Source: Aquicella lusitana (GTDB lineage: Bacteria > Pseudomonadota > Gammaproteobacteria > DSM-16500). Taken from it: a stretch of 64,000 nucleotides of DNA. Shown piece after piece: positions 55,598 to 63,455 of the stretch. The notes beneath the pieces are model-generated. The model had not been told where the DNA came from and made no database searches. It saw only the letters and a list, made by a program, of their open reading frames with translations. The DNA lies in assembly GCF_902459475.1 (NCBI RefSeq), contig NZ_LR699114.1, positions 62,001 through 126,000 on the forward strand, written 5' to 3'. Made by a program: the position numbers and the translations under genes. The stretch's first letter is position 1. Each line of letters opens with the position of its first letter.

Positions 55598-55785
55598 TTT
55601 CCTTTTCTCATCTTTAGCTTATCTCTTTACGCCCCCTCAGGGCGAACGGTTAGAAGCTTTGGCGTGTACAGAGCTTCAGAGGTTAAAGCCGAGCATTTTT
55701 TATTCAATTTGCGGTGAAAACCGTTCAAACGGGAAGAAAATTGGTATACTGTACGGCCTTTTCAGATAGTGAATGAGTGATAAGT

Positions 55786-56331
55786 ATGTCTTATGTCATC
55801 CTCGATCGTGATGGGGTCATTAATTACGATTCAGAAGAATATATCAAAACACCCGATGAATGGATCCCTATTCCCGGGAGCCTGAGCGCTATTGCGCAAT
55901 TGAACCGGGCAGGCTTCAAGGTGGTGGTCGCCACTAACCAGTCTGGCGTGGCGCGCGGTTATTATGATATTGATATCCTTGATGATATTCATGAAAAATT
56001 CCTGCGCGAACTGGCGGCGCATGGCGGTTATGTAGAGGAAATTTTTTTCTGCCCGCACCATCCCGATGAGCAATGCCCCTGCCGCAAACCGAAACCTGGC
56101 CTCTTGTATCAGATTCAGGAAAAATATCTGGTGAACTTGACCGAAACATTTTTCATTGGCGATTCCTTTGTAGATGTGCAGGCGGCGCATTCCGCTGGTT
56201 GCAAGCCTCTGCTGGTGTTAACGGGCAAGGGTGAACAATCACTTGAAAAATACCCAGAGCTATTAGCAGTACCGCATTTTTCCAATCTGGCGAGTGCTGT
56301 AGAATATGTCATAGCAAGGCAAAAACCATGA
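55786..56331 (+). CDS. gmhB: D-glycero-D-manno-heptose 1,7-bisphosphate phosphatase
   Basis: 181 residues from MSYVILDRDGVINYDSEEYIK. HAD-superfamily phosphatase of LPS heptose synthesis: DRDGVIN carries the nucleophile Asp, TNQSGVARGYY is motif II, and CPHHPDEQCPCRKPKPG supplies the zinc Cys and His residues typical of GmhB. FIGDSFVDVQAA is the last metal motif. TATACT at 55745-55750 may be the -10. The acyltransferase gene overlaps its end by four bases. Confidence 0.95.
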   Translation: MSYVILDRDGVINYDSEEYIKTPDEWIPIPGSLSAIAQLNRAGFKVVVATNQSGVARGYYDIDILDDIHEKFLRELAAHGGYVEEIFFCPHHPDEQCPCRKPKPGLLYQIQEKYLVNLTETFFIGDSFVDVQAAHSAGCKPLLVLTGKGEQSLEKYPELLAVPHFSNLASAVEYVIARQKP

Positions 56332-57062
56332 CTGAAAAAAAACGGTCTACATTCAATTTATTTATCCGTTCCCTGATTTTTTCCATTTACTCTGTCAGCA
56401 CAATCATGCTGTACAGTTTCGTCTGCGTCTTGTCGCTGCCTTTTCCGTTGCGTTATCGCCATGGACTAATACGCAATTATTTGCGTTTATATATCTATGT
56501 GCTTAAAAAAATCTGTCATATTGATTATCAGGTAGAGGGGCTTGAGCATATTCCCAAAGACCGTAATGGCATTATTCTCAGCAAGCACCAGTCGACTTGG
56601 GAAACCTTTTTCTTGCCGATTATTTTTCATGATCCTGCCATCATTTTGAAACGTGAACTATTGTGGCTTCCCTTTTTTGGTTGGGGCCTTGCCGCTTCGG
56701 ACCCTATCGCAATTAATCGCAGCAGCAAATCCAATGCCATGCAGCAAATTATAGCGAAAGGAAAAAAATGTCTGGATGAAGGGCGATGGATTCTGGTTTT
56801 TCCTGAAGGTACGCGCGTTCCTCCAGGCGTAGTAGGCAATTATAAATTGGGCGGCGCGCGGCTTGCTGCAGCCACCGGTTATCCGGTTATTCCCGTTGCG
56901 CATAACGCAGGCAAATTCTGGCCGCGTCGAAAATTTATCAAGCAGCCTGGCACAGTGCGTGTGGTGATTGGGCCATTGATTGAAAGCAAAGGCCGTACGG
57001 CCGAAGAGATTCTAAAGCTGGCAAAGCAGTGGATCGAAGAGACGGTGATGCGGATTGGTTGA
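56328..57062 (+). CDS. plsC: 1-acyl-sn-glycerol-3-phosphate acyltransferase-type protein
   Basis: 244 residues with an N-terminal membrane helix and the PlsC domain: LSKHQSTWETFF (H-x4-E, as in a well-known bacterial subfamily), FVFPEGTR-like segment LVFPEGTRVPPG, and PVIPVAHNAGKFW. It would acylate lysophosphatidic acid. Starts within the gmhB stop, so coupled. Being next to gmhB is a common arrangement in gammaproteobacteria. Confidence 0.88.
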   Translation: MTEKKRSTFNLFIRSLIFSIYSVSTIMLYSFVCVLSLPFPLRYRHGLIRNYLRLYIYVLKKICHIDYQVEGLEHIPKDRNGIILSKHQSTWETFFLPIIFHDPAIILKRELLWLPFFGWGLAASDPIAINRSSKSNAMQQIIAKGKKCLDEGRWILVFPEGTRVPPGVVGNYKLGGARLAAATGYPVIPVAHNAGKFWPRRKFIKQPGTVRVVIGPLIESKGRTAEEILKLAKQWIEETVMRIG

Positions 57063-57075
57063 TGTAAGCTCAAAA

Positions 57076-57921
57076 CTAAGCCTCATTCATAAATCCACCT
57101 GTCAATAAATGATTTCGCAGGCATTTTTTCCGCTGCTTGAGACAAAGGCCAATAGGCGAATCAGGCATAATGAATTGCTTCAATGCTACATAAGGAATTA
57201 ATACGGTTTGTGTGCCGTATACGTAAGGGGCGACCTGATATTCATCAAAGGTGATTAATAATCCAGTGGGATTAACATTCCAGCGTTTGAAATTTTCCGG
57301 AATGGGCTGTGTACCGTTCCGGATCATTTCCTTGTTTCGCAGTTTTTTGCTCAGCACTTTACGCGAATAATCAGATAAAAACGTCAGATAATCTTCGTCT
57401 ATTTTAAATAAATCAGCCAATTCTATTTTCTGGCCATTATCAAGATCAAAATTCAATACACGATGATAATGATAGGGGCGCGTTGTGCCTGCAACATAGC
57501 CGTGTATATTAAAACGGACGCTCATAATGGGTTTATCATGGGTATTGACAACAGAAGTATCAAAATCAATGGTCAATTCGTTTTTGATATCGGATTTAGC
57601 AAGGTTTTTTTGCAAGCCCTGTTTTTCAGCCACCCGATTTTTAAACTCAGCTGTTTCCTCTTTTATCAGGTCGCTGACCAGTTGATTAAACAACTCAACA
57701 TGTTCATTGGCGCCTATACTGGTAAGACGAGGATAAGTAGATCTGACGACAATCCGGGGTTTGGCATAATCAATTCGAACGGTGGGGATGAGATCGACTT
57801 CATCGTACACAGGGTAAATGGTTTCATGTACGATGCCTGAATCTTCATCGGCAAACGCGGGTGCAACGCAGGCGAAAAGAGAGATAAAGACAAGAAGCAT
57901 AATCGATTTAGCGCTTTGCAT
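57076..57921 (-). CDS. secreted DUF3298-like protein
   Basis: 281 residues from the ATG at 57921, preceded by AAGGAAG. A signal peptide (hydrophobic core ending VAPAFA before DEDSG) exports it. The mature part resembles the DUF4163/DUF3298 arrangement seen in RsiV and deacetylase-associated proteins: YPRLTSIGANEHVELFNQLV, then HYHRVLNFDLDNGQKIELADLFK and FDEYQVAPYVYGTQTVLIPY. Possibly envelope-associated ligand binding. Convergent with the acyltransferase gene. Confidence 0.8.
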   Translation of the reverse strand: MQSAKSIMLLVFISLFACVAPAFADEDSGIVHETIYPVYDEVDLIPTVRIDYAKPRIVVRSTYPRLTSIGANEHVELFNQLVSDLIKEETAEFKNRVAEKQGLQKNLAKSDIKNELTIDFDTSVVNTHDKPIMSVRFNIHGYVAGTTRPYHYHRVLNFDLDNGQKIELADLFKIDEDYLTFLSDYSRKVLSKKLRNKEMIRNGTQPIPENFKRWNVNPTGLLITFDEYQVAPYVYGTQTVLIPYVALKQFIMPDSPIGLCLKQRKKCLRNHLLTGGFMNEA

Positions 57922-58147
57922 AATCACTTCCTTGCTATTGATCGTTAAATGGTGTTATTCCTCTCGCTTTGTAGCGTCCGAACCCCGCGGTTTGTTCGGC
58001 ATTGTTGCATAAAAATTTGCTTGTCATTGCTGTAAAGGTTACCTGTTTCGCTGATGAAACTACACCTTGGCTATTTTACAAAATGCTCGACAATGCTGTC
58101 ATCCTGAGCGAAGCGAAGGATCTCTTTTTGTGCATCGGGAGATCCTT

Positions 58148-58157
58148 CGCTTCGCTC
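58148..58157. repeat. left 10-bp target-site duplication of the IS4-family element
   Basis: CGCTTCGCTC, repeated exactly at 59405-59414 on the other side of the element. Confidence 0.93.
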
Positions 58158-58192
58158 CACTACTGTCCGGTGAACCAGATTAAAAATTGATC

Positions 58193-58247
58193 GTCCTTGG
58201 TAAAGCGCTATGATAGCGCGCTAAACACCACATTTAGCACCAAGGAC
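58193..58247 (+). promoter_or_regulatory. hairpin that hides the transposase ribosome site
   Basis: GTCCTTGGT (58193-58201) is the exact complement of ACCAAGGAC (58239-58247), which contains the ribosome site AAGGA of the transposase. A further inner hairpin GCGCTATGATAGCGC lies between them. RNA starting outside the element would fold this way and block translation, as in IS10 and IS50. Confidence 0.65.
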
Positions 58248-58253
58248 GAACTG

Positions 58254-59381
58254 ATGAAAGATACCGTTTTTCAACGATTATTAAAACCCGTTACAAAAAA
58301 ATTAATGAAGGAATGTATAGAACGCTTTCGATCTGATCATCGTTATGAATCATTTAATACATTTGAACATTTAAAAACGATGATTTATGCACATATTAAT
58401 GAAATTAAAAGCTTACGCACGTTAGAGGTTGCGATAAACAGTCAAAAAATTGGTATAAAAACGCAAGTAAAACGCTCGACCTTAAGTGATGCCAATCGAA
58501 AACGACCAGCCGAAAGTTTCTTTTGGATATTAGAACAGCTTATGTCTTTGTTACCCAGGAAAAAACATAAAGAAATAAAAAAAGTAATCAGGATATTAGA
58601 TAGTAGCCCGATACAGCTAAGAGGCCAAGGGTACGATGAGTGGTCAAAGCAATATGCGACTCGGCATATACAAGGATTAAAACTACATGTTGAATATGAT
58701 TTAGGATTAGATTTGCCCTTAAGGATGAAGTTGAGTCATCCAAATTGTAATGATGCGACGATGGGACAAAAATGGCCAATCCTTAAAAACACCCTTTATG
58801 TGTTTGATAAAGGTTACTACGATTACAATTGGTGGTGGAGCATCAACAAAAGGCAGGCTTATTTTGTGACTCGATTAAAGAAGAATGCGGCCATTGTTAT
58901 AGAAAGCCGGCAAAAAAATACTCGCGAACCCATCTTACAAGATTGTCTTTTTAGAATTTCAAATAAAGTTCCACGTGGTGGAAAACGCATGGAATATAGC
59001 GAGACGCTGAGATATATAAGTGTAAAAAGAGAAGGAAAAACTCCTCTTATTTTGGTAACTAACTTGAAAGATTTACCAGCAGAAAATATTGCTAAGCTTT
59101 ATAAAGCCCGATGGGAAATAGAGCTATTTTTTAAATGGATCAAGCAAAATCTTCGACTTAAAAAATTTCTGGGCCGATCTTCTAATGCGGTTAAAATTCA
59201 AATAGCAACAGCCTTGATTGCTTTTATATTGATACAAATATTTAAAAATGTTTCAAATGAGAAACGTTCATTACATCTCGTTTTAGTCTGGATCAGACAT
59301 AATTTGCATGTTGCAGAATATCGCAATAGACAATACAAGCCTCCTATTTATTTAATTTCAAGGAGACCTGTTTATTTATGA
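58254..59381 (+). CDS. IS4-family transposase
   Basis: 375 residues from the ATG at 58254, with AAGGA seven bases upstream; a TTG further back is less likely. DDE residues in IRILDSSPIQL (D), LYVFDKGYYDY (D) and YKARWEIELFFKWIK (E). The last fits the IS4 signature Y-x2-R-x3-E-x6-K exactly. Complete and probably active. Confidence 0.95.
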   Translation: MKDTVFQRLLKPVTKKLMKECIERFRSDHRYESFNTFEHLKTMIYAHINEIKSLRTLEVAINSQKIGIKTQVKRSTLSDANRKRPAESFFWILEQLMSLLPRKKHKEIKKVIRILDSSPIQLRGQGYDEWSKQYATRHIQGLKLHVEYDLGLDLPLRMKLSHPNCNDATMGQKWPILKNTLYVFDKGYYDYNWWWSINKRQAYFVTRLKKNAAIVIESRQKNTREPILQDCLFRISNKVPRGGKRMEYSETLRYISVKREGKTPLILVTNLKDLPAENIAKLYKARWEIELFFKWIKQNLRLKKFLGRSSNAVKIQIATALIAFILIQIFKNVSNEKRSLHLVLVWIRHNLHVAEYRNRQYKPPIYLISRRPVYL

Positions 59382-59404
59382 TACAGGTTCACCGGACAGT
59401 AGTG

Positions 59405-59414
59405 CGCTTCGCTC
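59405..59414. repeat. right 10-bp target-site duplication of the IS4-family element
   Basis: CGCTTCGCTC, matching 58148-58157. Confidence 0.93.
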
Positions 59415-59463
59415 AGGATGACAGTTTTGTGAACGCCTTAGTTTGTTGACTCTAATATACCCG

Positions 59464-59901
59464 CTATGGGGCAGACGGGTTCCTCATTCGGGAGGCGAAG
59501 CTTTCACTGCCATAACAGGCATTACCCAGGGTTTTGGTCTCCGTGATAATACCTTGACTGTTGACCTCAAAGGTTGCCATACAGGCCAGTGTCATGCCGC
59601 GGTTCCAGGCAGGGTTAAGGCTGGGGGTGGTCGTCATCACAGGCTTGCCACCCGGGCTAAAATGCACCCCAACCGAAGGAGAAGCGGTTCCACCAGAAGA
59701 GTGATAACTCTCTGTTTTATATACATAAACCGTATTGCCACCCGTACCAGTGACCCGCTGGTCCGGCGGACCCCACTGTTTGACCAGGGCGCTAACATGT
59801 CCCCCGCGCCAACTGTCCACGGTTTTTGTATAATAGTTATTCGTTGTGGTTGCGCAGCCTGAGAGTAAAATAACGAGTCCTGAAACGATAATAGAACGCA
59901 T
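59464..59901 (-). CDS. small lipoprotein, unknown function
   Basis: 145 residues. A signal peptide ends in the lipobox LLSGC, so the Cys at 15 would be lipidated. NYYTKTVDSWRGGHVSALVKQWGPPDQRV followed by VYVYKTES resembles the compact SmpA/OmlA-like fold common in small envelope lipoproteins. Two further Cys (LACMA, NACYG) may form a disulfide. AAGGAT precedes the ATG. Lies between the IS4-family element and waaG, on the opposite strand to both. Confidence 0.8.
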   Translation of the reverse strand: MRSIIVSGLVILLSGCATTTNNYYTKTVDSWRGGHVSALVKQWGPPDQRVTGTGGNTVYVYKTESYHSSGGTASPSVGVHFSPGGKPVMTTTPSLNPAWNRGMTLACMATFEVNSQGIITETKTLGNACYGSESFASRMRNPSAP

Positions 59902-59979
59902 AGGGTATCCTTATATCAAAATAGCCTGGCACATGACGATGTCACAAAAAAATTTTACATTTATTGAAAAGCAATCACT

Positions 59980-61107
59980 ATGAAGTTAGCCTTTTGCCTT
60001 TTTAAATACTTTCCCTATGGCGGATTGCAACGCGATTTTTTGCGTATTGCCCGCGTCTTGAAAGAGCGGGGCCATGAGATCCACGTTTATACCATGCGCT
60101 GGGAAGGTGAGCCAGAACCCGGGTTCAAACTGCATGTGCTGCAGGCAAGTGGCTTGCAAAATCATACACGCTCCCGTTCTTTTGTGCAGAAAGCCCAAGC
60201 CGCGCTTCAAACAGAAGCGTTCGATCGGGTCATTGGCTTTAACAAGATGCCATCGCTTGATTTTTATTATGCGGCTGATGTTTGTTATCAGTCACGCGTA
60301 CGCGAACAGCGCAGTTTTTTTTACCGGCTGCTGCCACGCTATCGTGAATGGACTGCGCAGGAAGAGGCGGTGTTCGCACCAGGTAACAAAACGACAATAT
60401 TGTTGATTTCGCCTTTGCAGCAAAAAGAATACATGCGCTATTACCACACTGAACCGGAACGCTTTCATCTTTTGCCGCCTGGCATTGCGAAAGATCGCAT
60501 TGCTCCACCAAACGCCGCCGCTATTCGTGAAACAGTACGCAACACTTATGCAATTTCCCCTGATCATTTTTTGCTGCTGATGGTGGGCTCAGGCTTTAAA
60601 ACCAAAGGACTGGATCGCGCCCTCCGGGGCATTGCCGCCTTGCCGCCCGCCATCAAAGCGCGCTGCCACCTGTTTGTCATCGGACAGGATAATCCGGATA
60701 CTTTTCTGAAGCTTGCAGACCAGCTGCAGATTAAAGACCGCCTGCGTTTTCTGGGGGGACGCAAGGATGTGCCTGATTTCCTGCTGGCGGCGGATGTTCT
60801 GCTTCACCCCGCTTACCATGAAAATACGGGCACTGTGTTGCTAGAGGCAACAGTAGCAGGTTTGCCGGTCTTGACCGTGGATGTGTGCGGTTACGCGTCT
60901 TATGTGCGGAATGCCGATGCCGGCGTTGTTCTACCTTCTCCTTTTCAGCAGGAAGCGTGGAATGAAGCCTTGCAAAAAATGTTATTATCATCAGAAGACA
61001 GAAAAGCATGGCGGCAAAATGGCTTGGTCTTTGCACGGCAGGCGGATATTTATTCGCTACCTGAAAAAGCCGCCGATCTGATTGAGTGTGGCAGGGCTAA
61101 AACGTGA
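59980..61107 (+). CDS. waaG: LPS core glucosyltransferase WaaG (RfaG)
   Basis: 375-residue GT4 glycosyltransferase adding the first core hexose to heptose II. FPYGGLQRDFLRIARVL at the N-terminus is the WaaG donor/acceptor motif, GFNKMPSLDFYYAADVCY is typical of WaaG, and HPAYHENTGTVLLEATVAGLPV is the C-terminal GT4 nucleotide-sugar motif. waaP overlaps its stop by four bases, the same gene order as in other gammaproteobacteria. Confidence 0.95.
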   Translation: MKLAFCLFKYFPYGGLQRDFLRIARVLKERGHEIHVYTMRWEGEPEPGFKLHVLQASGLQNHTRSRSFVQKAQAALQTEAFDRVIGFNKMPSLDFYYAADVCYQSRVREQRSFFYRLLPRYREWTAQEEAVFAPGNKTTILLISPLQQKEYMRYYHTEPERFHLLPPGIAKDRIAPPNAAAIRETVRNTYAISPDHFLLLMVGSGFKTKGLDRALRGIAALPPAIKARCHLFVIGQDNPDTFLKLADQLQIKDRLRFLGGRKDVPDFLLAADVLLHPAYHENTGTVLLEATVAGLPVLTVDVCGYASYVRNADAGVVLPSPFQQEAWNEALQKMLLSSEDRKAWRQNGLVFARQADIYSLPEKAADLIECGRAKT

Positions 61108-61907
61108 ACTTCTATCTGCACGACAGGTTAAAAAAATATTTTCCAGTGCCAGGCGCTGAGTTTGACCAGATCATGACCCTGGCAGGTGAACGCTTCCGGC
61201 ACCAGGAGGGCAGGTTGACGCAGCGTATCATGCTGGGTGGAAAAAGCTATTTTATCAAGCAGCACCGGGGGGTGGGCTGGAAAGAAATCGTCAAGAACCT
61301 GCTGCAATTACGCTTGCCCGTGCTGAGTGCCAAAAATGAATGGGCTTCGCTCAATCGGCTGCAAGCGCTTGGAATCGCTGTGCCGCCTGTGGTCGCGTTT
61401 GGCAAGCGTGGATTGAATCCTGCCCGACTAAAATCCTTTATTCTGATGGAAGAGCTGGCTCCTGTAGTGAGTCTCGAAACCCTCTGCAAAAACTGGCGCA
61501 GCGTGCCGCCGCCTTTTGCATTTAAGCGTATGCTTGTCGAAGAAGTCGCCCGTATTGCGCGTATTTTGCATCAGAATGGCATTAACCATCGTGATTTTTA
61601 TATCTGTCATTTTTTATTGGACACTTATCATGGTTTGGTTGATCTCACCGCGAAAAAACTCAAACTCTATCTTATAGACCTGCATCGTGCGCAAATGCGC
61701 CGTTCTATCCCTGAGCGATGGGTTATCAAGGATTTGGCGGGATTATATTTTTCAAGTAAAGACTGTGGACTGACACAACGGGATTTGTATCGTTTCATGC
61801 GGGTATATCAAGATCGGCCTTTGCGTGAAATAATTCAATCGGAAAAAACTTTTTGGCAGAAGGTGAAAAAGCGTGGGGAACAATTATACCGTGACCATAC
61901 CGGGTGA
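61104..61907 (+). CDS. waaP: LPS core heptose(I) kinase WaaP (RfaP)
   Basis: 267 residues, a kinase-fold enzyme phosphorylating heptose I of the LPS core. GINHRDFYICHFLLD is the WaaP catalytic loop and LYLIDLHRAQMR the metal-binding motif, both complete. It overlaps waaG, and the tandem kinase gene starts within or just after its end, so the three genes form one operon. Confidence 0.95.
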   Translation: MNFYLHDRLKKYFPVPGAEFDQIMTLAGERFRHQEGRLTQRIMLGGKSYFIKQHRGVGWKEIVKNLLQLRLPVLSAKNEWASLNRLQALGIAVPPVVAFGKRGLNPARLKSFILMEELAPVVSLETLCKNWRSVPPPFAFKRMLVEEVARIARILHQNGINHRDFYICHFLLDTYHGLVDLTAKKLKLYLIDLHRAQMRRSIPERWVIKDLAGLYFSSKDCGLTQRDLYRFMRVYQDRPLREIIQSEKTFWQKVKKRGEQLYRDHTG

Positions 61908-63372
61908 GGACGTGCGTGAAACAAACACGCTGACATGGAAGGACCTGCATGCAGCGCATTTTGCATTCGATTCACCTTTTGAAATTCCCCTGATTGATGA
62001 TCAGGTGTTTTCAGCCGATGAAATTATCCGCATCATACCCGGAAAGCGGCTGGTGGCTTTTGGCACCTGGCAGGAAAAGCCGGTGGTGGCGAAACTCTTT
62101 TTTGATAAAAAGCATGCCAAGCGCCATATGGAAGAAGACCTGGCCGGGGTTGAAAGACTGCGCGAGAATAAAATTCCAACGCCGCCTATTTATTATTATG
62201 GCATCTGCAAAGATAAACGCATTTACATTTTACTGTTCAAACGTATTTTTGACGCAAAAAGTTTGCACGATATCTGGTTGAAAAAGAAAAATCCTGAGCG
62301 CTTGCTGCCGGCCTTGAAGGGCGTGACCGTTGAGTTGGCGACCCAGCATGTGCTGGGTATTTTGCAGAATGATTTGCATTTGAAAAATTTTCTACTGACC
62401 AGAAAAAAAATTTATACGCTGGACGGCGCGCAAATTGAACTTTTTCCTGTCTTATTATCTAAGAAAACAAGCATGCATAATTTCGCGCTGTTTCTTTCCC
62501 AGTTGGGGGTGGGAACAGAAGAGCTGCAGATGAAATTATTTAATCATTATGCGTCATCACGCGGATGGCTGCTAAAACCGGAAGACACAACAGAACTTTT
62601 TATGATGATTAAAAAATGGAATCATGAGCGGTGGCTCCGGTATCAAAAGAAAATTTTTAGAGAAAGTTCCGAATTTGCTTGTATGGAAACGTGGAGCAAA
62701 TGGGGGGTGTATGACCGAAATTATGCTAAACCTGAGTTTGAACGTTTTCTTCATGATCCCGAAATGGCTTTTCATCATGCTACAGCCGTTGTATTAAAAG
62801 CTGGCCGTTCATCGACCGTCATCAAGGTAACATTGGATCAGCAGGAGCTGGTGATCAAACGTTATAATCTGAAAAATTTCTGGCATCGTTTGCGCCGCTG
62901 TTTGCGTACGACACGAGCAGCGACTTCCTGGCGACTGGCACAGAAAATGAAACTATTCGGGATCCCGACGGCAAAACCCGTGGCCTTTATCGAGAAAAAA
63001 TATTTTGGATTACGCGGCAAATCGTATTATGTAATGGAATATGTTCCCGGTGAGCATGGCGGTAGTTATTTCATGCGCCATCGCGGCGAGGAAGAAAAAG
63101 TAAATGAAATGGTGGCACGAATCGCCAAGTTGCTAAAAAATCTTGCCAAGCTGGAAGTCACGCATGGCGATTTGAAAATCACCAATGTGCTGATTGACGA
63201 TCAGGAAAATCCCAGATTGATTGACTTAGATGGTGCGGCCGAGCATGCTGCTTTATCCAGTCTGCGCGCAGGATGGCGCAAAGAGATCAAACGATTTCTG
63301 GAAAATTTCCAGGATGATCCCGCACTGCAGGAGAAGTTCAAACACGCGCTTGGTGGTGAAAAGGCAGGGTGA
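61873..63372 (+). CDS. tandem LPS-kinase-like protein
   Basis: About 499 residues with two kinase-like domains. Domain 1 (to about 245) has LQNDLHLKNFLL and TLDGAQI; the usual first His of the catalytic loop is Gln. Domain 2 (about 300-499) has THGDLKITNVLID and LIDLDGAAEH, a complete loop. Both resemble the InaA/KdkA/WaaP group, so core sugar phosphorylation is likely. The start is uncertain: GTG at 61873 overlaps waaP by 35 bases, GTG at 61912 follows GAGG closely. Confidence 0.85.
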   Translation: MGNNYTVTIPGEDVRETNTLTWKDLHAAHFAFDSPFEIPLIDDQVFSADEIIRIIPGKRLVAFGTWQEKPVVAKLFFDKKHAKRHMEEDLAGVERLRENKIPTPPIYYYGICKDKRIYILLFKRIFDAKSLHDIWLKKKNPERLLPALKGVTVELATQHVLGILQNDLHLKNFLLTRKKIYTLDGAQIELFPVLLSKKTSMHNFALFLSQLGVGTEELQMKLFNHYASSRGWLLKPEDTTELFMMIKKWNHERWLRYQKKIFRESSEFACMETWSKWGVYDRNYAKPEFERFLHDPEMAFHHATAVVLKAGRSSTVIKVTLDQQELVIKRYNLKNFWHRLRRCLRTTRAATSWRLAQKMKLFGIPTAKPVAFIEKKYFGLRGKSYYVMEYVPGEHGGSYFMRHRGEEEKVNEMVARIAKLLKNLAKLEVTHGDLKITNVLIDDQENPRLIDLDGAAEHAALSSLRAGWRKEIKRFLENFQDDPALQEKFKHALGGEKAG

Positions 63373-63448
63373 ATTCAATTAATTTCGTCACACGGGGAAT
63401 GATTCTCCGTGGTAAGCCACGACGTATTGAGGTTTAATAAAAAAAGGA
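63373..63448 (+). promoter_or_regulatory. two-hairpin leader before the aldehyde dehydrogenase gene
   Basis: CGGGGAAT/ATTCTCCG (63393-63409) and CGTGG/CCACG (63408-63421), then GTATTGAGGTTTAATAAAAAAAGG. Shares order and much sequence with 22985-23085. The two stems overlap by two bases here, so they may be alternatives. Confidence 0.48.
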
Positions 63449-63455
63449 AGTCATC

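Larger units (their letters stand above)
58158..59404 (+). mobile_element. IS4-family insertion sequence (1247 bp)
   Basis: Perfect 19-base terminal inverted repeats CACTACTGTCCGGTGAACC at both ends and a 10-bp target duplication CGCTTCGCTC on each side. It contains a single complete transposase gene, so it looks intact and recent. The target is one arm of a palindromic repeat. Confidence 0.96.
58096..59424. repeat. TGTCATCCTGAGCG palindromic repeat, copy 3, split by an IS
   Basis: Left arm 58096-58124, right arm 58139-58157 continuing at 59415-59424 after the IS4-family insertion. Without the insertion and one duplication copy the repeat would be complete and match the copy at 29280, with AAGCGAAGG in place of CAGCGAAGG. 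Confidence 0.88.

Noticed and set aside
56580-56620. Possible loss of the catalytic Asp in the acyltransferase (HQSTWE instead of H-x4-D)
   Set aside because: KHQS-WET is the normal form in a large bacterial subfamily of this enzyme, so it is not a defect.
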